Shown: positions 55,498-63,854 of the stretch, piece by piece
How positions within the stretch are numbered: the stretch's first letter is position 1
How the letters are laid out: each line of letters begins with the position of its first letter
DNA from: CAYTAU01 sp964442075
GTDB lineage: Bacteria; Bacteroidota; Bacteroidia; Bacteroidales; CAYTAU01
DNA: 64,000 bases
Reading direction: 5' to 3'
NCBI GenBank assembly: GCA_964442075.1
Contig: CAYTWH010000015.1
Span: forward strand, 15,608-79,607
Notes under the pieces: model-generated
Seen by the model: only the letters and a program-made list of their open reading frames with translations
Told to the model about the DNA's origin: nothing
Databases searched by the model: none
Made by a program: the position numbers and the translations under genes

Positions 55498-56925
55498 TTA
55501 AGCATGCTTAATTGCATGATAACGGCAAACATAAATACACTTATCACATTTTGTACAATTTTGATTATCAATACTTGCAATCTTTGTATCTCGCTCTATA
55601 GCGTCATAAATAATACATGCATGAACATCAATACAATTATTACATGAAGTGCATTTTTCCTGATTAATTTGTGGTGGCTTATAATCGTCTTCAGTTGTTT
55701 TTATAATAGCACCGAATTCACATGCATTTTCATCTACACAAATTCCACAACCTGTACAATAACTCTGATTAATTTCAGGCTGAGCATAATCTACCGGAAT
55801 ATCTTTATAAATATCACCATATTGACAAGCATTTAAAGTAATGCAATCGCCACAATATGAACACATATCAGTATGGATTATTGGGTCATGATAGTTTGAT
55901 GGTGTTTCTTGTATAATAGCATTATAATTACAAACGTTTGAAGTATAACAATCACCGCAATTTGTACAAATATCATCATGAATTACTGGAGCCTGATGAC
56001 CAACAGGAAACGTTTGGGTTATTGCATTATATGTACAAGCAGAATAACATTGTCCAGATGTAATACAATTTGTTTGATTAATTTGAACTGTTGAAGGAAT
56101 TATTCTATTCCATTGACAAGAAGGAACACACTCTCCACAACGCACACATAAACTATGATTTATATGGGCAAAACCTCCACTTAAATATATTGCATTTTCG
56201 GGACAGGCATAATAGCAATCTTTAGGGCCACAACCCAAACATGCTGATATATCGTACTGATCACTTCCTCCAACATAGCTAATACAATCACCCTGAGTCT
56301 GACAAGCATCGACACAATCTCCACATCCAACACAAGCATTATTAACAGTATATGTTGGCGAATGAACTTCTATAGCATTTACAGAACAAGTAGGTACACA
56401 CGCTCCACATTCTACACAGTTACTTTCTTCAATATAATAATTTAATGGTGTAATATCAATAGCTCCCTCCGGGCAAATCAGTACGCATTGCCCACAATCT
56501 CTACAATTAACATCATCAATTTTATAATCACAAACCGAAATATTTATTGCATTTTCAGGGCAAACCGGTACACACCTACCACAATCTCTACAATCATCTT
56601 TTTCAATTACATAACCAATAACAAATATTTCAAATGCATCAAATTCACAATGCGGAACACATTCTCTACATTCAATGCATTTATCAACATCAATAGTGTA
56701 GATTGAATTTTGAGGTAATTTGATTGCGTTATAATAACATGCTTCCAAACATTCGCCACAACCAACACATTGTTTTGGATCAATGTTTAATTTAGAATAC
56801 TGGTCGGCTAGTTTCCTGCAACTGTTTAAAACCGGTGATGATAATACAGCAGCGCCAAGAGTAAATAATGATGCTTTTTTTAAAAATTCTCTGCGTTGAT
56901 ATTTTTCATTATCATCTTTTCCCAT
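55498..56925 (-). CDS. Tat-targeted polyferredoxin lipoprotein with 14 [4Fe-4S]-type motifs
   Basis: This 475-residue protein has a twin-arginine signal (QRREFLKKASLFTLG, Arg11-Arg12) followed by a lipobox LNSC with Cys36, so it should be folded with its clusters, exported by Tat and lipid-anchored. The mature part is almost entirely a tandem array of ferredoxin-like units about 28-30 residues apart. First-Cys positions are 53, 83, 112, 141, 170, 198, 229, 260, 287, 320, 355, 390, 425 and 457. Most are CxxCxxCxxxC. Units 10-13 have five residues before the last Cys, unit 7 has four before the third, and unit 9 has Ser290 in place of the second Cys. The genes around it encode a membrane iron-sulfur protein, an outer-membrane barrel and TatAC. 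It is probably an electron wire; partner and direction are inferred. Confidence 0.85.
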   Translation of the reverse strand: MGKDDNEKYQRREFLKKASLFTLGAAVLSSPVLNSCRKLADQYSKLNIDPKQCVGCGECLEACYYNAIKLPQNSIYTIDVDKCIECRECVPHCEFDAFEIFVIGYVIEKDDCRDCGRCVPVCPENAINISVCDYKIDDVNCRDCGQCVLICPEGAIDITPLNYYIEESNCVECGACVPTCSVNAIEVHSPTYTVNNACVGCGDCVDACQTQGDCISYVGGSDQYDISACLGCGPKDCYYACPENAIYLSGGFAHINHSLCVRCGECVPSCQWNRIIPSTVQINQTNCITSGQCYSACTYNAITQTFPVGHQAPVIHDDICTNCGDCYTSNVCNYNAIIQETPSNYHDPIIHTDMCSYCGDCITLNACQYGDIYKDIPVDYAQPEINQSYCTGCGICVDENACEFGAIIKTTEDDYKPPQINQEKCTSCNNCIDVHACIIYDAIERDTKIASIDNQNCTKCDKCIYVCRYHAIKHA

Positions 56926-56933
56926 ATAATCTT

Positions 56934-58217
56934 CTAAAATGTTATTCTTAACTCTGCTCTTGCCATATAATAAGTTTCATCCAAAACATCTGCCTCCATC
57001 CTGCTAAACATTGTTGTTAATTTTGCGCGTTTGAAAAATGTTTTTCCAATAGCTAAATCATATTCCGAAATATTTTCATCTGTAAATTGCTGAGTAGCTT
57101 GCAATTTAACATGCAACTTCCATTTAGGTATTCTGTGTTTAGCCGCAAATTGATATAGTGGTATATCCATCATATCCATTCTCATTACTTCGCCAATAAA
57201 TAAATTACTAAAAGATGTATAAACCATTGCATTATCGTCAATATCAATTTTATTAAAATACCCAAGTTGAATAAACAACTGTCCTTTTGACGCAAAATTG
57301 AATTGTTTGCTTGCTTTTACATGATAAATAACAGCTTTATTGTCAATAGCATTCTGGTTTAGGATTTCATATTTTACTTTTATTTTCAAGGGTAGCTCTA
57401 TCATTGACATAAGCCCATAATGCGTTCTAAGATTATCGATACCTGTACCAAATTCATTATAAACCACTATCCCTAATTCTTTTAACACTTGTTTTTTCTT
57501 CTTAGAAGAACTAAATTCATTAAATTCATCATCACTACTTGATTTTTTCTTTCCGGAAGGCATCCATTTAAACACAAGTCCTGCAAAATTTGTTTCTCCT
57601 ACCCCTTGCCCAACATACGCCAATTCTCTATCATACAGTATATTGTACAAATAGTGAACACTACAAAATGATCCAAATCTTGAAAAATCTTTTAAAACGG
57701 AGGCTCCTGTTACATTTAACTGAAAATCTTTCACTTTCTGGATATAGGATAATCCCAGTCCTCGTTCATTTACTAAAAGATAATCGCCAAAATTCATTGA
57801 ATGAAATCCAAGTGTTAGAATTTTGTCTTTTTTATTGTTATATCTGTAAAATCCTTCACGAATACCAAATCTTTGTTTTTGAAAAATTTTCATTGGACCC
57901 TTTTTACTATTATTTGAATATTGATCCGGTCCGTTTAATGAATTACCCCAAGCCTTAGTTCCTCCTTCAAAATAGAATTGGTAATTTTTTTTAGAATAGT
58001 CTGCTCCTATAAATATCATTGCATTTTTTATAGAACGATCTGTCATAAAACCATAACCAAAAGTGGTTTCTGCTGCCCAGAATAAGTGAGATTTTTTTTT
58101 AATTGGCTTTAAATATCCCCCCAACTTACTTCTGCATGTCCATTGCGAAAATATTGGAGAAATCAATAAAAAAATAAATATTACTATTAAAAATTTACTT
58201 TTCAATTTTACATTCAT
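56934..58217 (-). CDS. Outer-membrane beta-barrel protein of the iron-sulfur operon
   Basis: This 427-residue protein has a signal peptide ending PIFSQ (residue 25). Its strands alternate in porin style: AAETTFGYGFM, FYFEGGTKAWGNSLNGP, RFGIREGFYRY, LTLGFHSMNFGDYLLVNERGLG and a terminal YYMARAELRITF ending in Phe. A polar loop at about residues 222-242 carries SSSDDEFNEFSSSKKKK, and the DDEFxEF element (229-235) recurs three times in the neighbouring NapH-like protein. It overlaps that gene by 23 bases and precedes the polyferredoxin gene by 8. No haem motif is seen. It probably forms the outer-membrane passage for the electron-transfer complex. Confidence 0.7.
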   Translation of the reverse strand: MNVKLKSKFLIVIFIFLLISPIFSQWTCRSKLGGYLKPIKKKSHLFWAAETTFGYGFMTDRSIKNAMIFIGADYSKKNYQFYFEGGTKAWGNSLNGPDQYSNNSKKGPMKIFQKQRFGIREGFYRYNNKKDKILTLGFHSMNFGDYLLVNERGLGLSYIQKVKDFQLNVTGASVLKDFSRFGSFCSVHYLYNILYDRELAYVGQGVGETNFAGLVFKWMPSGKKKSSSDDEFNEFSSSKKKKQVLKELGIVVYNEFGTGIDNLRTHYGLMSMIELPLKIKVKYEILNQNAIDNKAVIYHVKASKQFNFASKGQLFIQLGYFNKIDIDDNAMVYTSFSNLFIGEVMRMDMMDIPLYQFAAKHRIPKWKLHVKLQATQQFTDENISEYDLAIGKTFFKRAKLTTMFSRMEADVLDETYYMARAELRITF

Positions 58218-59352
58218 TTACACATTTAACGATAGTAGGATATTTTTTTGATTTTCTTAAAAACTTAAAACTTCCTTGTGAGCATGAGTCAATACAATCA
58301 CCACATGCAATACAATCGGTATTATTAATAATGCTTAATTTCTCATCACGAACAATTGCCTTATATTCGCATGATTTCTCACACATTTTGCAAGAAATAC
58401 ATTCACCTTTAATACCAATTACAGAAGCTCCGGGAATTTTGGTTATCAAACCCAATACCAAACCAACAGGACACATTGTTCTGCAAAATGGGCGATATAT
58501 AAAAAGAGAAGAAATCAGAACAAAGACAACTAATGTTATAATAATTATTAATTCAAGATCGAAATATGTAACATTAATTAGCATATCGTAAAATCCCTTA
58601 AACCCAAAAATATTAATAAACGGATCTATTCTACACCAATATTTTGTTCCCATTATTGCTACCTGTATAATTAATGCGCCAAGCAAAACATATCTTATAA
58701 TACGAAAAATATTTTGAGCTTTTCTAGTTTGAAGTATTTTTATTTTTCTAGGCAAGTATAAAAATTCCTGTATTGCTCCAAGATGACAGATCCACCCACA
58801 CCATACTTTTCCAAAAAAATATGTAATAGGAATTATTGCTATAAACCATAATATATATATCCAACCCGTTTTATACCCAAAAATTACCAGTAAAAAATCT
58901 TGAAACCCGCCAATTGGACAAACCGTGCATCCACCCTTATAGAATCCAAGTACAAATAATGATATTAATAAAAACAAAACTCGTAGATTTCTTGTTGTTT
59001 TATATCTTACAAGGACTCCTGCAATTATTGTAAAAATTAAAACACCAATTATCCAATATAACCCAATCTTTTTGTTTTGTTTTCTTTTATTTAAATGTGG
59101 ACAAGTTTTTGAACAATCCTGATTACTATGTTTAACTTCATTAAATTCAGAAAATTCGTCATCCACACTGCCCTCATCAAACTCTTTAAACTCGCCAAAT
59201 TCATCATCCGTTTCTTCTTCTTCAAAGGACTTAAATTCACCAAACTCATCATCTACTTCTGCATTTTCCTGAGAATAAAGGGAACTAACAAATAAAGGAG
59301 TAAAACTAATTACTCCTACTAGTATTAAAACTCGAAATATTTTTTTCAACAT
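58195..59352 (-). CDS. NapH/YccM-like membrane iron-sulfur protein with DDEFxEF repeats
   Basis: This 385-residue inner-membrane protein has an N-terminal signal-like segment, then an acidic domain with three 15-residue repeats: DDEFGEF at 34-40, DDEFGEF at 49-55 and DDEFSEF at 64-70. Five or so membrane helices follow, with paired Cys motifs CTVCPIGG (142, 145), WCGWIC (185, 189) and CRTMCPVG (290, 294). The C-terminus holds two [4Fe-4S] units (Cys318-328 and Cys347-357). Such proteins accept electrons from quinol and pass them to periplasmic redox partners. Only the NapH-like core is a known family; the acidic repeats are extra. It starts 3 bases after the upstream gene's stop. Confidence 0.88.
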   Translation of the reverse strand: MLKKIFRVLILVGVISFTPLFVSSLYSQENAEVDDEFGEFKSFEEEETDDEFGEFKEFDEGSVDDEFSEFNEVKHSNQDCSKTCPHLNKRKQNKKIGLYWIIGVLIFTIIAGVLVRYKTTRNLRVLFLLISLFVLGFYKGGCTVCPIGGFQDFLLVIFGYKTGWIYILWFIAIIPITYFFGKVWCGWICHLGAIQEFLYLPRKIKILQTRKAQNIFRIIRYVLLGALIIQVAIMGTKYWCRIDPFINIFGFKGFYDMLINVTYFDLELIIIITLVVFVLISSLFIYRPFCRTMCPVGLVLGLITKIPGASVIGIKGECISCKMCEKSCEYKAIVRDEKLSIINNTDCIACGDCIDSCSQGSFKFLRKSKKYPTIVKCVNECKIEK

Positions 59353-59355
59353 ACT

Positions 59356-59760
59356 CTATTCAGGAGTTACCGTTTTTAATGTAATTGAACCAAATCCTCC
59401 CATTTTATCACATGTTCTAGTCGCTGAAAGAGAATGTTCACCTTTTTTTGTTTCTTCAACTTTTACTTTTAATTTCCTTTCCCAAACACCATGTGAAGTT
59501 TCTTTCCAATCTGTAGCTGTTAAAATCTTAAGTCCTTTACCCTCAAATTCTGTTTGTTTAATACCAATTGTACAAACTCTATGAGTAAAGGTAACTTTTA
59601 CTTTTATTACAAGCTTATCACCAACATCATAAACCTCTTTCTTACTAGATTTCTCTACTTCAAATTCAATTTCGCAAGCCATTACCTGGCTTAAACTGAA
59701 AAACATCAATATTAATCCTGCTAATAAAAAACTCTTGCTTAATAATCCAATACTTTTCAT
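59356..59760 (-). CDS. Small exported beta-domain protein with three Cys residues
   Basis: This 134-residue protein has a signal peptide ending SQVMA or a marginal lipobox VMAC with Cys29. The mature part is a beta-sandwich-like domain: YDVGDKLVIKVKVTFTHRVC, IKQTEFEGKGLKILTATDWK and EHSLSATRTCDKMGGF. It has Cys63 and Cys117 that could bind a metal or form a disulfide. The layout recalls the N-terminal sensor/thiol domain of DsbD-like or FixH-like periplasmic proteins, but I cannot assign a family. It is the first gene of the iron-sulfur/Tat operon, 3 bases before the NapH-like gene. Confidence 0.65.
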   Translation of the reverse strand: MKSIGLLSKSFLLAGLILMFFSLSQVMACEIEFEVEKSSKKEVYDVGDKLVIKVKVTFTHRVCTIGIKQTEFEGKGLKILTATDWKETSHGVWERKLKVKVEETKKGEHSLSATRTCDKMGGFGSITLKTVTPE

Positions 59761-59857
59761 AATTTAATGATTTTAAAAATTTCAATTTATTTAATACAAT
59801 ATTAATGCAAAAACTAAAAAAATAATCTGCAATAATTTAAATAATAAAAACCCTTAA

Positions 59858-59889
59858 ACATATACAAATATCTACATACGTGTATATGT
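59858..59889. promoter_or_regulatory. Inverted repeat upstream of the iron-sulfur/Tat operon
   Basis: ACATATACA (59858-59866) and TGTATATGT (59881-59889) are perfect inverted arms around a 14-base spacer, about 100 bases upstream of the first gene of the operon and 70 bases past the end of lemA. No T-run follows. An operator or structured leader is possible. Confidence 0.4.
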
Positions 59890-59961
59890 GTAAAATGCAA
59901 ATGCTTGTGATGCTATTTAGAAACATTCTAAATTAATTAGACTCTTTTTAGCACACAAGGT

Positions 59962-60585
59962 TTAAAACTCAACTTTAGGGGCAACATCAGTACCTTCTTT
60001 TGATTCAAAATATCCTTTGGTTTCAAATCCAAACCATGAAGCAAAAATATTATGAGGAAATTTTCTCACATAAACATTATAGATTTTAGCAATTTCATTA
60101 AAAGCCATTCTTTCTAATAAAATAGTATTTTCAATTTGCTCAAGTTGATTTTGAAGTTTAAGGAAGCCTTGATTAGCTTTTAAATCCGGATATTTTTCAA
60201 TTACAACCATTAATTTTGATAAAGATGAAGATAAACCATCTTGTGCATTTTGAAAATTCTGAACTGTTTGTTCATTTAATTTTTCAGCATTTATATTTAT
60301 TGATGTGGCTTTAGAACGTGCTTCAATCACATTTGTTAAAGTTGTTTGCTCATGTGTTGCATATCCTTTTACTGTTTCAGCCAAATTAAGAATTAAATCT
60401 GCTCTGCGTTGATAAGTATTTTCAACTTGAGCCCACTGTGCGACAACTGCTTCTTCTTTTGTTACCATGCGATTATAACTTCGGTACATCCATATTCCCA
60501 AAATTAATATAATAATAACTAGCGGTATACCTATTAATGTCGTTGCCAAACAGCCTGTGCCTTTTATTTTTTCCTTCTTTGCCAT
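59962..60585 (-). CDS. lemA: LemA family membrane protein
   Basis: This 207-residue protein has an N-terminal membrane helix (about residues 13-31) and a long helical domain typical of LemA: VAQWAQVENTYQRRADLILNL near 42, ETVKGYATHEQTTLTNV, and FLKLQNQLEQIENTILLERMAFNEIAK. It ends with the FPHNIFASWFGFETKGYFE motif of the family. Function in bacteria is not firmly known. It is monocistronic, followed by 201 bases before the next gene. Length is normal. Confidence 0.95.
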   Translation of the reverse strand: MAKKEKIKGTGCLATTLIGIPLVIIILILGIWMYRSYNRMVTKEEAVVAQWAQVENTYQRRADLILNLAETVKGYATHEQTTLTNVIEARSKATSININAEKLNEQTVQNFQNAQDGLSSSLSKLMVVIEKYPDLKANQGFLKLQNQLEQIENTILLERMAFNEIAKIYNVYVRKFPHNIFASWFGFETKGYFESKEGTDVAPKVEF

Positions 60586-60661
60586 AATTTATGTTTTAAA
60601 TGATTAGCAAAATTAAGAAGAAATAATACTATATAAAAAAAATATTGTGCTAATAAATTTC

Positions 60662-60669
60662 TATTTTTG
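60662..60669 (+). promoter_or_regulatory. Putative -7 box for asnB
   Basis: TATTTTTG fits TAnnTTTG and lies 28 bases before the asnB ATG. Confidence 0.5.
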
Positions 60670-60697
60670 ATTTTTAAAATTTATATTTTTATTTAGA

Positions 60698-62581
60698 ATG
60701 TGTGGAATAACCGGCATATATGCTTTTAATGAAAATGCTTTTAATTATAAAAATAAAGTTGAAAAAGCTGTATCATCATTAAGGCACAGAGGTCCTGATG
60801 ACAATGGGATTTATATTCACAGCAATGTAGCTTTAGGTCATTCAAGATTAGCTATTATTGACACTTCTGCGGCTGCATCACAACCTTTTACAGATGCATC
60901 TAAAAGATATACAATTGTATTTAATGGCGAATTTTATAATTTCAAAGAGCATCGAAAAATTCTTAAAGAAAAAGGCGTTCAATTTAGATCTAATAGTGAT
61001 ACTGAAGTTCTTTTATATTTATACATTAAATATGGTGTTGATTTCATTGCAAAAGTTAACGGATGTTTTGCATTAGCTATTTATGATAATGTAGAAAAAT
61101 CGCTTTTGTTGGCAAGAGATAGAATGGGAATTAATCCTTTGCATATATATCAAGATGAAAATAAACTGATATTTGGTTCAGAAATTAAAGCTATACTAGA
61201 ATATAACATTAATAAAGAAATTGATTATGAATCTTTATATACTTATTTGCAATTAAATTACATTCCCGGGCCTCATTCAATATTTAAAAACATATACAAA
61301 TTAACACCGGGTACATATTTGAAAATTAAAAATGATAAAATTGAGAAAAATGTTTATTATAAGATTAAATCGGAAATAACAAATAAGATATTATCTTATA
61401 ATGATGCTAAAAATTCACTAAATACACATCTTGATAATGCAGTTAAAAGCAGATTAGTATCAGATGTTCCATTAGGAACCTTTTTAAGTGGAGGGATTGA
61501 TTCATCGGTAATTACAGCCATTGCATCAAAATATACAGATAAGCTAAAAACATTTTCTATAGGTTTTAAAGATGAGCCATTTTTTGATGAAACCTATTAT
61601 GCTAATTTGGTTGCAAAAAAATTTAACACAGAACATACCGTTTTTTCTTTAACAAATAAGGAACTTTTTGAGCATCTGTTTTCAACAATAGATACTCTTG
61701 ATGAACCCTTTGCCGATTCTTCTGCATTAGCTGTAAATATTTTAAGCTTTCATACACGCAAACATGTAACAGTTGCATTATCAGGCGATGGAGCTGACGA
61801 GATGTTTGGCGGATACAATAAACATTATGCTCATTTTAATGCTTTAAATAAAAATTTTAGAAATTCTGCAATTAAAAACAGTAATTTTATTTTCAATATA
61901 TTACCAAAATCAAGAAATAATAAATACGGAAATAAAGCAAGACAAATTCACAAATATTCAAAAGGCTTAAACCTTAACGATAAAGAAAGATATTGGTTAT
62001 GGTGTTCAATTTCAAATGAAAATTACGCATCTAAAATATTAAATTATAATATTAATCAACAAATTTATAATTCAAGAAAAAATGAAATTCTTGAATACAT
62101 TAACAATGACTCGAAAATTAATGACATTTTATTATCTGATATGCATTTGGTGTTACAAAATGACATGCTTGTGAAAGTTGATATGATGTCTATGGCAAAC
62201 AGTTTAGAAGTTAGAACTCCTTTCTTGGATCACAATGTTGTTAATTTTGTTTTTTCATTACCTGATTCGTATAAGATAAATAACAATATTAGAAAAAGAA
62301 TATTACAAGACACATATATAAGCACATTGCCTAATGAACTATATAATAGACAAAAACAAGGATTTGAAGTTCCTTTATTAAAATGGTTTCAAAATGATCT
62401 TAATTCATTTATTTTTGACAATTTATTAAAGAAAAGCTTTATTAAAGAACAAAATATATTTAATATTGAACAAATTGAATATATGAGAAAACGTTTATCA
62501 TCTAATAACCCAGGTGATATTACTTCTAAAATATGGGGATTATTAGTTTTTCAGTACTGGTGGAATAAATATTATAATTAA
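60698..62581 (+). CDS. asnB: Asparagine synthase (glutamine-hydrolysing)
   Basis: This 627-residue two-domain enzyme has an N-terminal class II glutaminase with nucleophile Cys2 (MCGITGIYAF), RHRGPDDNGIY, and NGEFYNF. The C-terminal synthetase domain has the ATP PP-loop FLSGGIDSSVI (about residues 262-272) and LDEPFADSSALAVN. SLEVRTPFLDHNVVNF and NRQKQGFEVPLLKWF are also typical. It resembles the branch commonly found at the edge of exopolysaccharide clusters in Bacteroidota (XrtA/exosortase or glycan type), and a glycosyltransferase gene follows 82 bases downstream. It may amidate a glycan precursor rather than make free asparagine; sequence alone does not decide. Confidence 0.92.
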   Translation: MCGITGIYAFNENAFNYKNKVEKAVSSLRHRGPDDNGIYIHSNVALGHSRLAIIDTSAAASQPFTDASKRYTIVFNGEFYNFKEHRKILKEKGVQFRSNSDTEVLLYLYIKYGVDFIAKVNGCFALAIYDNVEKSLLLARDRMGINPLHIYQDENKLIFGSEIKAILEYNINKEIDYESLYTYLQLNYIPGPHSIFKNIYKLTPGTYLKIKNDKIEKNVYYKIKSEITNKILSYNDAKNSLNTHLDNAVKSRLVSDVPLGTFLSGGIDSSVITAIASKYTDKLKTFSIGFKDEPFFDETYYANLVAKKFNTEHTVFSLTNKELFEHLFSTIDTLDEPFADSSALAVNILSFHTRKHVTVALSGDGADEMFGGYNKHYAHFNALNKNFRNSAIKNSNFIFNILPKSRNNKYGNKARQIHKYSKGLNLNDKERYWLWCSISNENYASKILNYNINQQIYNSRKNEILEYINNDSKINDILLSDMHLVLQNDMLVKVDMMSMANSLEVRTPFLDHNVVNFVFSLPDSYKINNNIRKRILQDTYISTLPNELYNRQKQGFEVPLLKWFQNDLNSFIFDNLLKKSFIKEQNIFNIEQIEYMRKRLSSNNPGDITSKIWGLLVFQYWWNKYYN

Positions 62582-62663
62582 TCATCTTTTTTAAACCATT
62601 CGCAAAAATAACTAGTACATATTAAAATAATTGTCGTATAATTGAATAGAAATAAAGAACTAG

Positions 62664-63854
62664 ATGCCAAAAATATTAAGAATAATAAATAGATTTAATT
62701 TAGGAGGTCCAACATATAACGCTACATATCTGACCAAATTTTTAGAACCAGAATTTGAAACATTATTAATAGGTGGTCAAAAAGATGAAAGTGAGGACAG
62801 TTCTGAATTTATTGCAAAAAGTGTAGGTTTAAGACCATTTGTTATTTCTGAAATGCGTAGAGAAATTAACTTTAAAAATGATATAATAGCCTACCAAAAA
62901 ATTAAAAATATTATTAAAAAATTTAAACCAGACATTGTTCATACTCATGCATCAAAAGCTGGAATACTAGGAAGAAGAGCTGCTTACAAAATGAATGTAC
63001 CTGTTATTGTCCACACTTTTCACGGACATATTTTTCATTCATATTTTAATTCTTATAAATCAAAAATCTTTCAAAAAGTCGAACACAATTTAGCAAAAAA
63101 AACCACAAAGATTATAGCGCTAAGTGAACAACAAAAACATGAACTTTCTAATGTTTACAATATAACATCTACTGAAAATATTAAAGTAATACCATTAGGT
63201 TTTGATCTTGACAGATTTAAGATTGATATGGATAAAAAACGCATTCAATTTAGAAAAGATTATAATATCTCTGAAAATGAAATTGCTATTGGAATTATTG
63301 GAAGATTAGTTCCAATAAAAAATCATAATCTTTTTCTTGAATCAATTAAACAAGTAACACAAAAAAGTTCTAAAAAATTACGCATATTCATTGTAGGTGA
63401 TGGTGAAAACAGAGAACATCTTATAAAGAAAGCAAAAAAACTCAAGCTTGATTATGCTCAAAATGGTGAAAGTAAAATTAAAAATGCAACATTAACTTTT
63501 ACCTCATGGATTACCAATATTGATTATGTATATGCAGGTTTAGATATTTTAGCATTAACATCGTTAAACGAAGGAACACCTGTTAGTCTTATTGAAGCAC
63601 AAGCATCAAATACACCAATAGTAAGTACAAATGTTGGTGGGATTAAAAATATTGTTATTCCAAATGAAACTGCAATTCTCACAAAAAATGGAAATATGAA
63701 TGAATTTTCAGAGAAATTATTATCTGTTGTAGAAAATGATGAATTAAGAAAAAAATTAAGCCTTAAAGGCAGACAATTTGTTAATGAAAGATATCATTAT
63801 ACTCAACTTGTAAAGAACATGAAAGAGCTTTATTATGAATTACTAAACAATTGA
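62664..63854 (+). CDS. Glycosyltransferase family 4 protein
   Basis: This 396-residue GT-B enzyme has the opening KILRIINRFNLGGPTYNATYL, donor/acceptor segments DIVHTHASKAGILGRRAAYK and IVHTFHGHIFHSYF, and the donor-binding IGRLVPIKNHNLFLESI. The GT4 signature LTSLNEGTPVSLIEAQASNTPIVSTNVGG (around residue 298) contains the Glu-x7-Glu acid pair. It is cytoplasmic. It is co-directional with asnB, suggesting another glycan cluster that runs beyond the window. The acceptor is unknown. Confidence 0.93.
   Translation: MPKILRIINRFNLGGPTYNATYLTKFLEPEFETLLIGGQKDESEDSSEFIAKSVGLRPFVISEMRREINFKNDIIAYQKIKNIIKKFKPDIVHTHASKAGILGRRAAYKMNVPVIVHTFHGHIFHSYFNSYKSKIFQKVEHNLAKKTTKIIALSEQQKHELSNVYNITSTENIKVIPLGFDLDRFKIDMDKKRIQFRKDYNISENEIAIGIIGRLVPIKNHNLFLESIKQVTQKSSKKLRIFIVGDGENREHLIKKAKKLKLDYAQNGESKIKNATLTFTSWITNIDYVYAGLDILALTSLNEGTPVSLIEAQASNTPIVSTNVGGIKNIVIPNETAILTKNGNMNEFSEKLLSVVENDELRKKLSLKGRQFVNERYHYTQLVKNMKELYYELLNN

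Noticed and set aside
56488..56706. Plus-strand frame rich in Ile/Thr/Asn opposite the polyferredoxin
   Set aside because: It is a shadow of the Cys-rich coding strand, with no start context and no family features.
55498..56925. Reading the repeated Cys motifs as a DNA-level tandem repeat or CRISPR-like array
   Set aside because: The periodicity is at the protein level only; the nucleotide sequence of the units has diverged and there are no identical repeats with unique spacers.
54346..59760. Multihaem cytochrome conduit
   Set aside because: No CxxCH motif was found in the barrel, the NapH-like protein or the polyferredoxin, so a cytochrome-based conduit is not supported.
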